DNA of 64,000 nucleotides from Streptomyces sp. ERV7. GTDB taxonomy: Bacteria > Actinomycetota > Actinomycetes > Streptomycetales > Streptomycetaceae. The notes under the pieces were generated by a model. That model did not search any database. It had not been told where the DNA came from and saw nothing but the letters and a program-made list of their open reading frames with translations. The translations under genes were made by a program, and so were the position numbers. Of this stretch, positions 1-8,697 are shown in pieces. Location of the stretch: the NCBI RefSeq assembly GCF_001653515.1, contig NZ_LYOY01000051.1, positions 1,260,001 through 1,324,000 on the forward strand. Reading direction: 5' to 3'. The first letter of the stretch is position 1, and each line of letters starts with the position of its first letter.

Positions 1-26
1 TTCTTTGAAAGCGAAAGTTTCCTCTT

Positions 27-908
27 GTGAGTGACACAACTCTGTCCCCGGCGGACCTCGCCGCCAAGCACGGCCTGGCGGTGAGCGGCGCCCGGCCGGG
101 GCTGCTCGACTACTGCCGCCAGCTCTGGGGGCGGCGCCACTTCATCCTGTCGTTCTCGCAGGCGAAGCTGACCGCCCAGTACAGCCAGGCGAAGCTCGGC
201 CAGATCTGGCAGGTGGCCACCCCGCTGCTCAACGCGCTGGTCTACTACTTCATCTTCGGCGTGCTGATGAACGCCAAGCGGGGCATCCCGTCGGACGTGT
301 ACATCCCGTTCCTGGTGACGGGCGTGTTCGTGTTCACCTTCACCCAGAACTCGGTGATGGCGGGCGTCAAGGCGATCTCCGGCAACCTCGGCCTGGTGCG
401 CGCGCTGCACTTCCCGCGCGCCTCGCTGCCCATCTCCTTCGCGCTCCAGCAGCTCCAGCAGCTGCTGTTCTCGCTGATCGTCCTGGTCCTCGTGGTGGTC
501 GCCTCGGGCACCATGCCGATGGCGTCGTGGCTGCTGATGGTGCCGGTCCTGGCGCTCCAGTTCGTCTTCAACACCGGACTGGCCATGATCATGGCGCGGC
601 TCGGCAGCAAGACCCCCGACCTGGCCCAGCTGATGCCGTTCATCCTGCGTACCTGGATGTACGCGTCGGGCGTCATGTTCAGCATCAAGGTGGTCCTCCA
701 GGGCAAGCCGCACTGGCTCGCCCAGGTCCTCCAGGTGAACCCGGCTGCGGTCTACATGGACCTGGCCCGGTACTCCATGATCGACGGGTACGGTGCCAGC
801 AACCTGCCGCCGCACGTGTGGGCGGCGGCGGTCGGCTGGGCCCTCGTCGTGGGCGTCGCGGGCTTCGTGTACTTCTGGAAGGCAGAGGAGCAGTACGGCC
901 GTGGCTGA
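27..908 (+). CDS. ABC-2 type polymer exporter permease (Wzm/TagG family)
   Basis: Membrane half of a two-gene exporter of the family that moves lipid-linked wall or capsule polymers across the cytoplasmic membrane. The 293-residue product starts at GTG. It has a hydrophilic N-terminal arm of about 40 residues with the QYSQAKLGQIWQ amphipathic stretch typical of TagG/Wzm proteins, then about six hydrophobic segments spread to the C-terminus. The stop overlaps the GTG of the ATPase gene by 8 bases, so the pair is probably translationally coupled. The window begins only 26 bases upstream, so the promoter and any upstream partner cannot be seen. Which polymer is exported cannot be told from the sequence. 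Confidence 0.88.
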   Translation: MSDTTLSPADLAAKHGLAVSGARPGLLDYCRQLWGRRHFILSFSQAKLTAQYSQAKLGQIWQVATPLLNALVYYFIFGVLMNAKRGIPSDVYIPFLVTGVFVFTFTQNSVMAGVKAISGNLGLVRALHFPRASLPISFALQQLQQLLFSLIVLVLVVVASGTMPMASWLLMVPVLALQFVFNTGLAMIMARLGSKTPDLAQLMPFILRTWMYASGVMFSIKVVLQGKPHWLAQVLQVNPAAVYMDLARYSMIDGYGASNLPPHVWAAAVGWALVVGVAGFVYFWKAEEQYGRG

Positions 909-1701
909 GGACAACATCCGTATCGCCGACGCGAGCGGCGAGCGCATCCCGACCGTCATCGCCGACGATGTGCACATCGTGTACACGGTCAACGGCGGGG
1001 GCGGCCGGGGCAGCGCCACCGCCGCGCTGAGCCGGATAGTGAGGCGGGACACCGGCGAGTCGCGCGGCATGCGCAAGGTGCACGCCGTACGGGGTGTCTC
1101 CTTCACCGCGTACCGCGGCGAGGCGATCGGCCTGATCGGCACCAACGGCTCGGGCAAGTCGACGCTGCTGCGGGCGATCGCCGGACTGCTGCCGCCCGCC
1201 AAGGGCCGGGTGTACACCAACGGCCAGCCGTCGCTGCTCGGCGTCAACGCCGCGCTGATGAACGAGCTGACCGGCGAGCGCAACGTGGTCCTGGGCGGCC
1301 TGGCCATGGGCATGTCGCGCGAGGAGATCAAGGAGCGGTACGAGGACATCGTCGACTTCTCCGGCATCAACGAAAAGGGCGACTTCATCACCCTGCCGAT
1401 GCGGACGTACTCCTCGGGCATGGCGGCCCGGCTGCGGTTCTCCATCGCCGCCGCCAAGGACCACGACGTACTGATGATCGACGAGGCGCTCGCCACCGGT
1501 GACCGCAAGTTCCAGATCCGCTCCGAGGAGCGGATCCGCGAGCTGCGCAAGCACGCGGGCACGGTCTTCCTGGTCAGCCACAGCATCGGGTCCATCCGGG
1601 ACACCTGCAACCGGGTGCTCTGGCTGGAGCGGGGCGAGCTCCTGATGGACGGCCCCACCGACGAGGTCGTCAAGGCGTACCAGAAGGAAACGGGTCGCTG
1701 A
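901..1701 (+). CDS. ABC exporter ATP-binding protein (Wzt/TagH family)
   Basis: Cytoplasmic ATPase partner of the upstream permease. The 266-residue protein carries Walker A GTNGSGKST at residues 80-88, the signature YSSGMAARL, Walker B LMIDEAL and a switch histidine in LVSHS. There is no long C-terminal polysaccharide-binding domain, so it resembles short TagH-type ATPases rather than Wzt with a carbohydrate-binding tail. The GTG at 901 was chosen because it overlaps the permease stop and gives a normal N-terminus; an in-frame upstream extension would only encode antisense-like sequence inside the permease gene. A hairpin terminator follows 30 bases after the stop. Confidence 0.88.
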   Translation: MAEDNIRIADASGERIPTVIADDVHIVYTVNGGGGRGSATAALSRIVRRDTGESRGMRKVHAVRGVSFTAYRGEAIGLIGTNGSGKSTLLRAIAGLLPPAKGRVYTNGQPSLLGVNAALMNELTGERNVVLGGLAMGMSREEIKERYEDIVDFSGINEKGDFITLPMRTYSSGMAARLRFSIAAAKDHDVLMIDEALATGDRKFQIRSEERIRELRKHAGTVFLVSHSIGSIRDTCNRVLWLERGELLMDGPTDEVVKAYQKETGR

Positions 1702-1731
1702 CACCCGATCACTGGCCGTGCGCCGCCGAAA

Positions 1732-1759
1732 GCCCCCGTCGATCAACCCCGGCGGGGGC
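1732..1759 (+). terminator. Rho-independent-type terminator after the ABC exporter
   Basis: GCCCCCG at 1732-1738 pairs with CGGGGGC at 1753-1759 across a 14-base loop, followed by a short CTTC tract. It separates the exporter operon from the hopanoid operon. Confidence 0.7.
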
Positions 1760-2050
1760 CTTCGCGTCCTCCGGGGCGGTGGTCACGGCGGACCCGGCTG
1801 TCAAGGCTCCGTCAAGTCGCCCGTGTCGGGGGAAGGTTGGCGTGGATTGAAGTGTTCTTGTAATGCGCGCAACACCCCGACGTGTTGTCAGGCGTTGTAC
1901 AACGTAAGCTGTACCGGTGTTGATCGTGACGGACGGGCGGTACCGCCCCGGGCACCCCGCGCGGGAGCCGTCCTCCACTCGGGAGGCTCGGCGGCGTGTC
2001 CGAAATGGGATGTTTTGGGTCGGCGGTGTAGAACGGGAGATGTGACGGCA
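1760..2050 (+). promoter_or_regulatory. Leader region of the hopanoid operon
   Basis: Intergenic region between the exporter terminator and the first small ORF. It holds one clear element, a perfect 10-base palindrome GTTGTACAAC at 1894-1903, just downstream of a TTGTCA hexamer (1885-1890) that could be a -35 element. The palindrome could be a TetR-type operator; this is inference. No other gene is supported here. Confidence 0.35.
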
Positions 2051-2116
2051 ATGGCTACGGGAAATCTCCAGCTACGAGAGACCTCCGCCGTTCCCGTACC
2101 GGGCGGCCCCCGGTGA
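2051..2116 (+). CDS. 21-codon ORF overlapping the hpnC start (possible leader peptide)
   Basis: ATG at 2051 follows GGGAGA at about 11 bases. The 21-residue product (MATGNLQLRE...) ends in a TGA that overlaps the GTG of hpnC in a GTGA arrangement. That geometry would couple translation of this peptide to hpnC, as elsewhere in this operon. No similarity is recognised. It could equally be chance, because short ORFs are common in GC-rich DNA. Conservation in related hopanoid clusters is the deciding test. Confidence 0.35.
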   Translation: MATGNLQLRETSAVPVPGGPR

Positions 2117-3024
2117 CAGGTGTCCGGGACGTGCGCACCGACTCCCCCTCGCGCACCACGCTCGACAAGGCCACGGAGGAGAACTTCCCGGTGGCCCCCT
2201 TCTTTCTGCCGCGCGCCTGGCGCGACGACCTGATGGCCGTGTACGGCTACGCACGCCTGGTCGACGACATCGGCGACGGCGACCTCGCCCCCGGCGGCGC
2301 CGACGCCCGGCACCTGGGGGTGGCCCCCGCCGACGCGGACGACCGGCTCGTGATGCTCGACGCCTTCGAGGCCGATCTGCGCCGCGTCTTCGACTCCACC
2401 CCGCACCACCCGCTGCTTCGGGCCCTGCAGCCCACCGTCCGCCGCCGCTCGCTCACCCCCGGCCCGTTCCTCGGGCTGATCGCGGCGAACCGGCAGGACC
2501 AGCAGGTCAGGCGGTACGAGACCTATGAGGACCTGGTCGCGTACTGCGAGCTGTCGGCCAATCCCGTCGGGCGCCTGGTGCTCGCGATCACCGGCACCGA
2601 GAGCCCCGAGCGCGTCCGCCGCTCGGACGCCGTCTGCACGGCGCTCCAGATCGTCGAACACCTCCAGGACGTCACCGAGGACCTCGGCCGGGACCGGATC
2701 TACCTGCCCGCCGAGGACATGAGGCGGTTCCATGTCACGGAGGCCGATCTGGCCGCGCCGCGCGGGGGCGCGTCGGTGCGCGCCCTGGTCGCGTTCGAAG
2801 CGGAACGCGCCGCACAGCTGCTGAATGAAGGCACCTCCCTGGTGGGTAGCGTCCACGGCAGACTCAGACTGCTGCTGGCCGGATTCGTGGCCGGGGGACG
2901 CGCCGCGCTCGACGCGGTCGCTGCCGCCGGCCACGACGTACTCCCTGGACCTCCCAAGCCCACCAAGTCCAGTCTGCTGCGCGAAGTGGGAGCCGTGTTG
3001 CGTAGAGCGCGTAGAGAGGGGTGA
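2113..3024 (+). CDS. hpnC: Squalene synthase-like HpnC (hydroxysqualene synthase)
   Basis: Second step of bacterial squalene synthesis. In the characterised HpnCDE pathway HpnC turns presqualene diphosphate into hydroxysqualene. The 303-residue protein has the first aspartate-rich motif LVDDIGDGD near residue 50 and the second in a QIVEHLQDVTEDLGRDRIYLP stretch near residue 180, the prenyltransferase metal-binding motifs. The conserved N-terminus EENFPVAPFFLPR is typical of actinobacterial HpnC. GTG at 2113 overlaps the preceding 21-codon ORF, and the stop overlaps hpnD by 4 bases (GTGA at 3021). It is the first large gene of the hopanoid operon. Confidence 0.93.
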   Translation: MTGVRDVRTDSPSRTTLDKATEENFPVAPFFLPRAWRDDLMAVYGYARLVDDIGDGDLAPGGADARHLGVAPADADDRLVMLDAFEADLRRVFDSTPHHPLLRALQPTVRRRSLTPGPFLGLIAANRQDQQVRRYETYEDLVAYCELSANPVGRLVLAITGTESPERVRRSDAVCTALQIVEHLQDVTEDLGRDRIYLPAEDMRRFHVTEADLAAPRGGASVRALVAFEAERAAQLLNEGTSLVGSVHGRLRLLLAGFVAGGRAALDAVAAAGHDVLPGPPKPTKSSLLREVGAVLRRARREG

Positions 3025-3971
3025 GCCGGACCGTGGAACCACACGCACATGTGTCCGCGCCGGTACAGGCCGCGTACAGCTACTGCGAGGCGGTGACCGG
3101 ACAGCAGGCGCGCAATTTCGCGTACGGCATCCGGCTGCTGCCGACCGACAAGCGCCAGGCGATGTCCGCGCTCTACGCGTTCTCGCGGCGCGTCGACGAC
3201 ATCGGCGACGGCACCCTGCCCGGCGAGGCCAAGAAGCAGCGCCTGGAGGACACCCGGGCGCTGCTCGGCCGGATCGCCGAGGGCACGGTCGAGGAGGACG
3301 ACACCGACCCGGTGGCCGTGGCGCTCGCCGACGCGGCGCGCCGCTTCCCGATCCCGCTGGACGGGCTCGACGAGCTCATCGACGGCGTCCTGATGGACGT
3401 GCACGGCGAGACCTATGAGACCTGGGACGACCTGAAGGTCTACTGCCGGTGTGTCGCGGGCGCCATCGGGCGGCTCTCCCTGGGCGTGTTCGGTACACAA
3501 CCGGGCGCACCGGGCACCGAGCGCGCCGCGGAGTACGCCGACACGCTGGGCCTGGCGCTGCAACTCACCAACATCCTCAGAGATGTTCGCGAGGACGCGG
3601 GCAACGGGCGGACCTATCTGCCCGCCGACGACCTGGCGAAGTTCGGGTGCGCCACGGGCTTCCACACCCCGGTGCCGCCGGCCGGCTCCGACTTCGCGGG
3701 CCTGGTCCACTTCGAAGTGCGCCGCGCCAGAGCCCTGTTCGCCGAGGGCTACCGGCTGCTGCCGATGCTCGACCGGCGCAGCGGCGCCTGCGTCGCCGCG
3801 ATGGCCGGAATCTACCGCCGGCTGCTCGACCGCATCGAGCGCGACCCGGAGGCCGTGCTGCGCGGCCGGGTCTCGCTGCCCGGCAGGGAGAAGGCGTACG
3901 TGGCGGTACGCGGACTGTCCGGGCTCGACACCCGTACCGTCTCCCGGCAGACCGCCAGGAGGCGCGCCTGA
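3021..3971 (+). CDS. hpnD: Presqualene diphosphate synthase HpnD
   Basis: Joins two farnesyl diphosphates into presqualene diphosphate, the substrate of HpnC. The 316-residue protein shows RRVDDIGDG near residue 55 and the second motif LTNILRDVREDAGNGRTYLP near residue 180. The spacing and length are normal for the trans-isoprenyl diphosphate synthase (head-to-head) family. GTG at 3021 overlaps the hpnC stop by 4 bases. The stop TGA at 3969-3971 overlaps the ATG of the next small ORF by one base, so the operon is continuous. Confidence 0.93.
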   Translation: MSRTVEPHAHVSAPVQAAYSYCEAVTGQQARNFAYGIRLLPTDKRQAMSALYAFSRRVDDIGDGTLPGEAKKQRLEDTRALLGRIAEGTVEEDDTDPVAVALADAARRFPIPLDGLDELIDGVLMDVHGETYETWDDLKVYCRCVAGAIGRLSLGVFGTQPGAPGTERAAEYADTLGLALQLTNILRDVREDAGNGRTYLPADDLAKFGCATGFHTPVPPAGSDFAGLVHFEVRRARALFAEGYRLLPMLDRRSGACVAAMAGIYRRLLDRIERDPEAVLRGRVSLPGREKAYVAVRGLSGLDTRTVSRQTARRRA

Positions 3972-4111
3972 TGGCCCATGGGCACCTGGACGTGCGGCCG
4001 AGGAGCATTACGCGCACAGGGTGTGCAACCCCCGCTCCGGCCGGGGCGTCCCTGACTTCGACGGCCGGGCGTGCGCACGACACCGGCACGGCCGAAGGGG
4101 AGGGCGCATGA
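3971..4111 (+). CDS. Small coupled protein between hpnD and hpnE (DUF6380-like)
   Basis: A 46-residue ORF fills the gap between hpnD and hpnE exactly. Its ATG overlaps the hpnD stop (TGATG at 3969-3973) and its TGA overlaps the hpnE ATG (ATGA at 4108-4111). The product is basic then acidic, with a central GASLTSTAGRA stretch. This resembles the small DUF6380 proteins I recall from this same position in other Streptomyces hopanoid clusters, but that assignment is from memory and needs an HMM search. There is no signal peptide or membrane segment. Its role is unknown; it may only keep ribosomes coupled across the gap. Confidence 0.5.
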   Translation: MAHGHLDVRPRSITRTGCATPAPAGASLTSTAGRAHDTGTAEGEGA

Positions 4112-5490
4112 CAACCCCGCAGCCCGAACGCGCGGTGGTCGTCGGCGGCGGCCTGGCCGGCATCACCGCCGCGCTCGAACTCGCCGGCGCCGGCCTCGGC
4201 GTGACCCTGATCGAGGGCCGCCCCCGGCTGGGCGGCCTCGCCTTCTCCTTCCGGCGCGGCGAGCTCACCGTCGACAACGGACAGCACGTGTATCTGCGCT
4301 GCTGCACGGCCTACCGCTGGTTCCTCGACCGGGTCGGCGGCGCCGACCTCGCCCCCCTCCAGCACCGCCTCGACGTGCCGGTCCTGGACGTGGCGCACCC
4401 GCGCGGACCCCGGCTCGGCCGGCTGCGCCGCACCGCCCTGCCGGTCCCGCTGCACCTGGCCGCCAGCCTCGCCACCTATCCGCACCTCTCGCTCGCCGAG
4501 CGGGCCTCCGTCGGGCGCGCCGCACTCGCGCTCAAGGGCCTCGACCCGGCCGACCCGGCGCTCGACGGGGTGGACTTCGCCACCTGGCTCGGCCGCCACG
4601 GCCAGTCCGCCCGCACCGTCGAGGCCCTGTGGGACCTGGTCGGCGTGGCGACCCTGAACGCGACCGCGCCGCACGCCTCGCTGGGGCTCGCCGCGATGGT
4701 CTTCAAGACCGGTCTGCTCTCCGAGCCGGGCGCCGCCGACATCGGCTGGGCACACGTACCGCTGGGCGAGCTGCACGACACGCTGGCCCGCAAGGCGCTG
4801 GCCTCGGCCGGGGTCCGCGTCGAGACCCGCACCAAGGCCGAATCCGTCTCCCGTACCGAGAGCGGCGCCTGGCGGGTCGAGACGGGCGGCGAGACGCTGG
4901 ACGCCGAGGTGGTCGTGCTGGCCGTCCCGCAGCGCGAGGCGCACGACCTGCTGCCCTACGGCGCGCTCGACGACCCGGGCAAACTGCTCGACATCGGCAC
5001 CGCGCCCATCCTCAACCTCCATGTCGTCTACGACCGCAAGGTGCTGCGGCAGCCGTTCTTCGCCGCCCTCGGCTCGCCCGTGCAGTGGGTCTTCGACCGC
5101 ACCGAGTCCTCCGGGCTCACCGGCGGCGGCCAGTACCTGGCGGTCTCGCAGTCGGCCGCCGAGGACGAGATCGACGAGCCGGTGGCCGCGCTGCGCGCGC
5201 GCTATCTGCCCGAGCTCGAACGGCTGCTGCCCGCCGCGCGCGGCGCGGGCGTACGGGACTTCTTCGTGACCCGGGAGCGCACAGCGACGTTCGCCCCCAC
5301 CCCCGGCGTCGGACGGCTGCGCCCGGGCGCGCACACCAATGCGCCCGGCCTCTACCTGGCCGGCGCGTGGACCGCCACCGGCTGGCCCGCGACGATGGAG
5401 AGCGCCGTACGCAGCGGATTCAGCGCCGCGGGCGCGGCTCTCGCCGTACTCGGCCGCTCCCACGCCCATCCGCTTCAGGAGGCGGCATGA
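4108..5490 (+). CDS. hpnE: Hydroxysqualene dehydroxylase HpnE
   Basis: FAD-dependent amine-oxidase-fold enzyme that reduces hydroxysqualene to squalene. The 460-residue product opens with the dinucleotide-binding motif VVVGGGLAGITAALEL, followed by LIEGRPRLGGLAFS where the FAD ribose contact is expected. The C-terminal FAD motif is GLYLAGAWTATGWPATMESAVRSG. ATG at 4108 was chosen because it overlaps the preceding small ORF and places the Rossmann motif near residue 10. It completes the HpnC/D/E set, so squalene can be made within this operon. The stop overlaps the next gene (ATGA). Confidence 0.93.
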   Translation: MTTPQPERAVVVGGGLAGITAALELAGAGLGVTLIEGRPRLGGLAFSFRRGELTVDNGQHVYLRCCTAYRWFLDRVGGADLAPLQHRLDVPVLDVAHPRGPRLGRLRRTALPVPLHLAASLATYPHLSLAERASVGRAALALKGLDPADPALDGVDFATWLGRHGQSARTVEALWDLVGVATLNATAPHASLGLAAMVFKTGLLSEPGAADIGWAHVPLGELHDTLARKALASAGVRVETRTKAESVSRTESGAWRVETGGETLDAEVVVLAVPQREAHDLLPYGALDDPGKLLDIGTAPILNLHVVYDRKVLRQPFFAALGSPVQWVFDRTESSGLTGGGQYLAVSQSAAEDEIDEPVAALRARYLPELERLLPAARGAGVRDFFVTRERTATFAPTPGVGRLRPGAHTNAPGLYLAGAWTATGWPATMESAVRSGFSAAGAALAVLGRSHAHPLQEAA

Positions 5491-6590
5491 CCCTTAGCAG
5501 CACTGGAACAAGAGGAGAGACCGTGCCGACTGTGCCTTCGGCTGACTCGGCTGTCGACACCGTGGACGTCGCCGCGCTGCTTGAGCGCGGGCGGACGCTG
5601 TCCACGCCGGTGCTGCGCACGGCCGTGGAGCGGCTCGCCGCTCCCATGGACACCGTCGCGGCCTACCACTTCGGGTGGATCGACGCCCAGGGCAACCCGG
5701 CGGACGGCGACGGCGGCAAGGCCGTACGGCCCGCGCTCGCCCTCCTCTCCGCCGAGGCGGCCGGAGCCCGGCCCGAGGTCGGCGTGCCCGGCGCGGTCGC
5801 GGTCGAGCTGGTCCACAACTTCTCGCTGCTCCACGACGACCTGATGGACGGCGACGAGCAGCGCCGCCACCGCGACACGGTGTGGAAGGTGCACGGTCCG
5901 GCGCAGGCGATCCTCGTCGGCGACGCGCTCTTCGCGCTGGCCAACGAGGTCCTCCTGGAGCTCGGCACGGTCGAGGCCGGGCGCGCCACCCGCCGGCTGA
6001 CCACCGCGAGCCGCAAGCTCATCGACGGCCAGGCCCAGGACATCTCCTACGAGCACCGCGAGCGGGTCACCGTCGAGGAGTGCCTGGAGATGGAGGGCAA
6101 CAAGACGGGCGCGCTGCTCGCCTGCGCCTGCTCCATCGGCGCGGTGCTCGGCGGCGCGGACGACCGCACGGCCGACACGCTGGAGGCGTACGGCTACCAC
6201 CTCGGCCTCGCCTTCCAGGCCATCGACGACCTGCTCGGCATCTGGGGCGACCCGGAGGCCACCGGCAAGCAGACCTGGAGCGATCTGCGCCAGCGCAAGA
6301 AGTCCCTGCCGGTGGTGGCCGCGCTCGCGGCCGGCGGCCCGGCCTCGGAGCGCCTGGGCGAGCTGCTCGCCGCCGACGCCAAGAGCAACGACTTCGACAG
6401 CTTCTCCGAGGCGGAGTTCGCCACCCGGGCGGCCCTCATCGAGGAGGCGGGCGGCCGGGAGTGGACCTCGCAGGAGGCCCGCAGGCAGCACGCCGTGGCG
6501 ATCGAGGCGCTGGGCCGCGTCGACATGCCCGAGCGGGTGCGGGCACAGCTGACCGCACTTGCCGACTTCGTCGTCGTACGGAAGAGATGA
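5487..6590 (+). CDS. Polyprenyl diphosphate synthase (trans-FPP/GGPP type)
   Basis: Chain-elongating trans-prenyltransferase that probably supplies farnesyl diphosphate for squalene. The aspartate-rich motifs are HDDLMDGD (first) and QAIDDLLG (second). GKAVRPAL marks the isopentenyl diphosphate-binding region. Two starts are plausible: ATG at 5487, overlapping the hpnE stop and preceded by AGGAGG at 4 bases, and GTG at 5523, preceded by AGGAG at 5 bases. I chose the coupled ATG (367 residues); the GTG form would lack 12 residues. Product chain length cannot be set by eye. Confidence 0.9.
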   Translation: MTLSSTGTRGETVPTVPSADSAVDTVDVAALLERGRTLSTPVLRTAVERLAAPMDTVAAYHFGWIDAQGNPADGDGGKAVRPALALLSAEAAGARPEVGVPGAVAVELVHNFSLLHDDLMDGDEQRRHRDTVWKVHGPAQAILVGDALFALANEVLLELGTVEAGRATRRLTTASRKLIDGQAQDISYEHRERVTVEECLEMEGNKTGALLACACSIGAVLGGADDRTADTLEAYGYHLGLAFQAIDDLLGIWGDPEATGKQTWSDLRQRKKSLPVVAALAAGGPASERLGELLAADAKSNDFDSFSEAEFATRAALIEEAGGREWTSQEARRQHAVAIEALGRVDMPERVRAQLTALADFVVVRKR

Positions 6591-6702
6591 TCACCATTCG
6601 CATATGACGTGACGTCGCCGGAGCGGGCCCGCCAGGGGGCCCGCGTCCGACGGAGACCCCAGCACAGCAGAAGTAGCACTGCACTTGCATTAAGGGGAAG
6701 CC

Positions 6703-8697
6703 ATGACAGCGACGACCGACCCGAGCGCCGGGGCCACGCGGCCCCCGGCCGCCGCGGTCACCGGTACGACGGCGCCACCACCGGGCGCGGACGAGGTGCT
6801 CGGCGCCGCCCGGCGGGCGGCGGACCGCTCGGTCGAGCACCTGCTCGGCAGGCAGGACGCCCTCGGCTGGTGGAAGGGCGACCTGGAGACCAACGTCACC
6901 ATGGACGCCGAGGACCTGCTGCTCCGTCAGTTCCTCGGCATCCAGGACGAGAAGACCGTCCGGGCCGCCGCGCTCTTCATCCGGGGCGAGCAGCGCGAGG
7001 ACGGCACCTGGGCCACCTTCTACGGCGGCCCCTCCGAGCTCTCCGCCACCGTCGAGGCGTATGTGGCGCTGCGGCTCGCCGGGGACCGGCCGGACGACCC
7101 GCACATGGCGCGGGCCTCGGCGTGGGTCAGGAGCCAGGGCGGCATCGCCGCCTGCCGGGTCTTCACCCGGATCTGGCTGGCCCTGTTCGGCTGGTGGAAG
7201 TGGGAGGACCTGCCGGAGCTGCCGCCGGAGCTGCTCTTCCTGCCCAAGTGGTTCCCGCTCAACATCTACGACTTCGGCTGCTGGGCCCGGCAGACGATCG
7301 TGCCGCTCACGGTGGTCTCCGCCAAGCGGCCGGTGCGGCCCGCGCCCTTCGCGCTCGACGAGCTGCACACCGACGCGCGCGACCCCAACCCCGCCAAGCC
7401 GCTCGCCCCGGCCGCCAGCTGGGACGGCGCCTTCCAGCGGCTGGACAAGGCGCTGCACGTCTACCACCGCCTCGCCCCGCGCCGACTGCGCCGGGCCGCG
7501 ATGAACACCGCCGCCCGCTGGATCGTCGAGCGCCAGGAGAACGACGGCTGCTGGGGCGGTATCCAGCCACCCGCCGTCTACTCGGTGATCGCCCTGCATC
7601 TGCTGGGCTACGACCTCCAGCACCCGGTGATGCGGGCCGGGCTCGAATCCCTCGACCGGTTCGCGGTGTGGCGCGAGGACGGCGCCCGGATGATCGAGGC
7701 CTGCCAGTCCCCGGTCTGGGACACCTGCCTCGCCACCATCGCGCTCGCCGACGCGGGCCTGCCCGCCGACCACCCGGCCCTGGTCAAGGCCGTCGACTGG
7801 ATGCTCGACGAGGAGATCGTCCGGCCGGGCGACTGGGCGGTGAAGAAGCCCCAACTGGCGCCGGGCGGCTGGGCGTTCGAGTTCCACAACGACAACTACC
7901 CGGACATCGACGACACCGCCGAAGTGATCCTCGCGCTGCGCCGGGTGCGCCACCCCGACCCCGAGCGGGTCGAGGGGGCGATCGGCCGGGCCGCGCGCTG
8001 GACGCTCGGCATGCAGTCGAGGAACGGGGCCTGGGGCGCCTTCGACGCCGACAACACCAGCCCGTTCCCCAACCGGCTGCCGTTCTGCGACTTCGGCGAG
8101 GTCATCGACCCGCCGTCGGCCGATGTCACCGCGCACGTCGTGGAGATGCTGGCCGTCGAGGGCCGGGCCCATGAGCCGCGCGCCCGGCGCGGCATCGAGT
8201 GGCTGCTCGCCGAACAGGAGGCGAGCGGCGCCTGGTTCGGGCGCTGGGGCGTCAACTACGTCTACGGCACCGGCTCGGTGGTGCCGGCGCTGACGGCCGC
8301 CGGGATCCCCGCCTCGCACCCGGCGGTCCGCCGGGCCGTCGCCTGGCTGGAGTCGGTGCAGAACGAGGACGGCGGCTGGGGCGAGGACCTGCGCTCCTAC
8401 CGCGAACAGGAGTGGATCGGGCACGGCACCTCGACCGCCTCCCAGACCGCCTGGGCGCTGCTGGCGCTGCTCGCGGCGGGGGAGCGGGAGGGCAAGGCCG
8501 TCGAGCGGGGCGTCGCCTGGCTCGCCGGGACCCAGCTGGCGGACGGCTCCTGGGACGAGCCGTACTTCACCGGCACCGGGTTCCCCTGGGACTTCTCGAT
8601 CAACTACCACCTCTACCGGCAGGTGTTCCCGCTCACCGCGCTCGGCCGCTATGTCCATGGAGAACCGTTCTCCCCCAACGCCCGCAAGGGGAAGTGA
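6703..8697 (+). CDS. shc: Squalene-hopene cyclase
   Basis: Monotopic membrane enzyme that cyclises squalene to hopene. The 664-residue protein has the catalytic acid motif DIDDTA near residue 405. Repeated QW motifs include QSRNGAWGAFD, QNEDGGWGED and QLADGSWDEPYFTGTGFP. The C-terminal FSINYHLYRQVFPLTALGRY stretch is typical of the family. The first 30 residues are low-complexity. The 112-base gap after the synthase gene contains AAGGGGAAGCC as ribosome-binding site for the ATG at 6703. The stop TGA overlaps the next ATG by one base. Confidence 0.97.
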   Translation: MTATTDPSAGATRPPAAAVTGTTAPPPGADEVLGAARRAADRSVEHLLGRQDALGWWKGDLETNVTMDAEDLLLRQFLGIQDEKTVRAAALFIRGEQREDGTWATFYGGPSELSATVEAYVALRLAGDRPDDPHMARASAWVRSQGGIAACRVFTRIWLALFGWWKWEDLPELPPELLFLPKWFPLNIYDFGCWARQTIVPLTVVSAKRPVRPAPFALDELHTDARDPNPAKPLAPAASWDGAFQRLDKALHVYHRLAPRRLRRAAMNTAARWIVERQENDGCWGGIQPPAVYSVIALHLLGYDLQHPVMRAGLESLDRFAVWREDGARMIEACQSPVWDTCLATIALADAGLPADHPALVKAVDWMLDEEIVRPGDWAVKKPQLAPGGWAFEFHNDNYPDIDDTAEVILALRRVRHPDPERVEGAIGRAARWTLGMQSRNGAWGAFDADNTSPFPNRLPFCDFGEVIDPPSADVTAHVVEMLAVEGRAHEPRARRGIEWLLAEQEASGAWFGRWGVNYVYGTGSVVPALTAAGIPASHPAVRRAVAWLESVQNEDGGWGEDLRSYREQEWIGHGTSTASQTAWALLALLAAGEREGKAVERGVAWLAGTQLADGSWDEPYFTGTGFPWDFSINYHLYRQVFPLTALGRYVHGEPFSPNARKGK

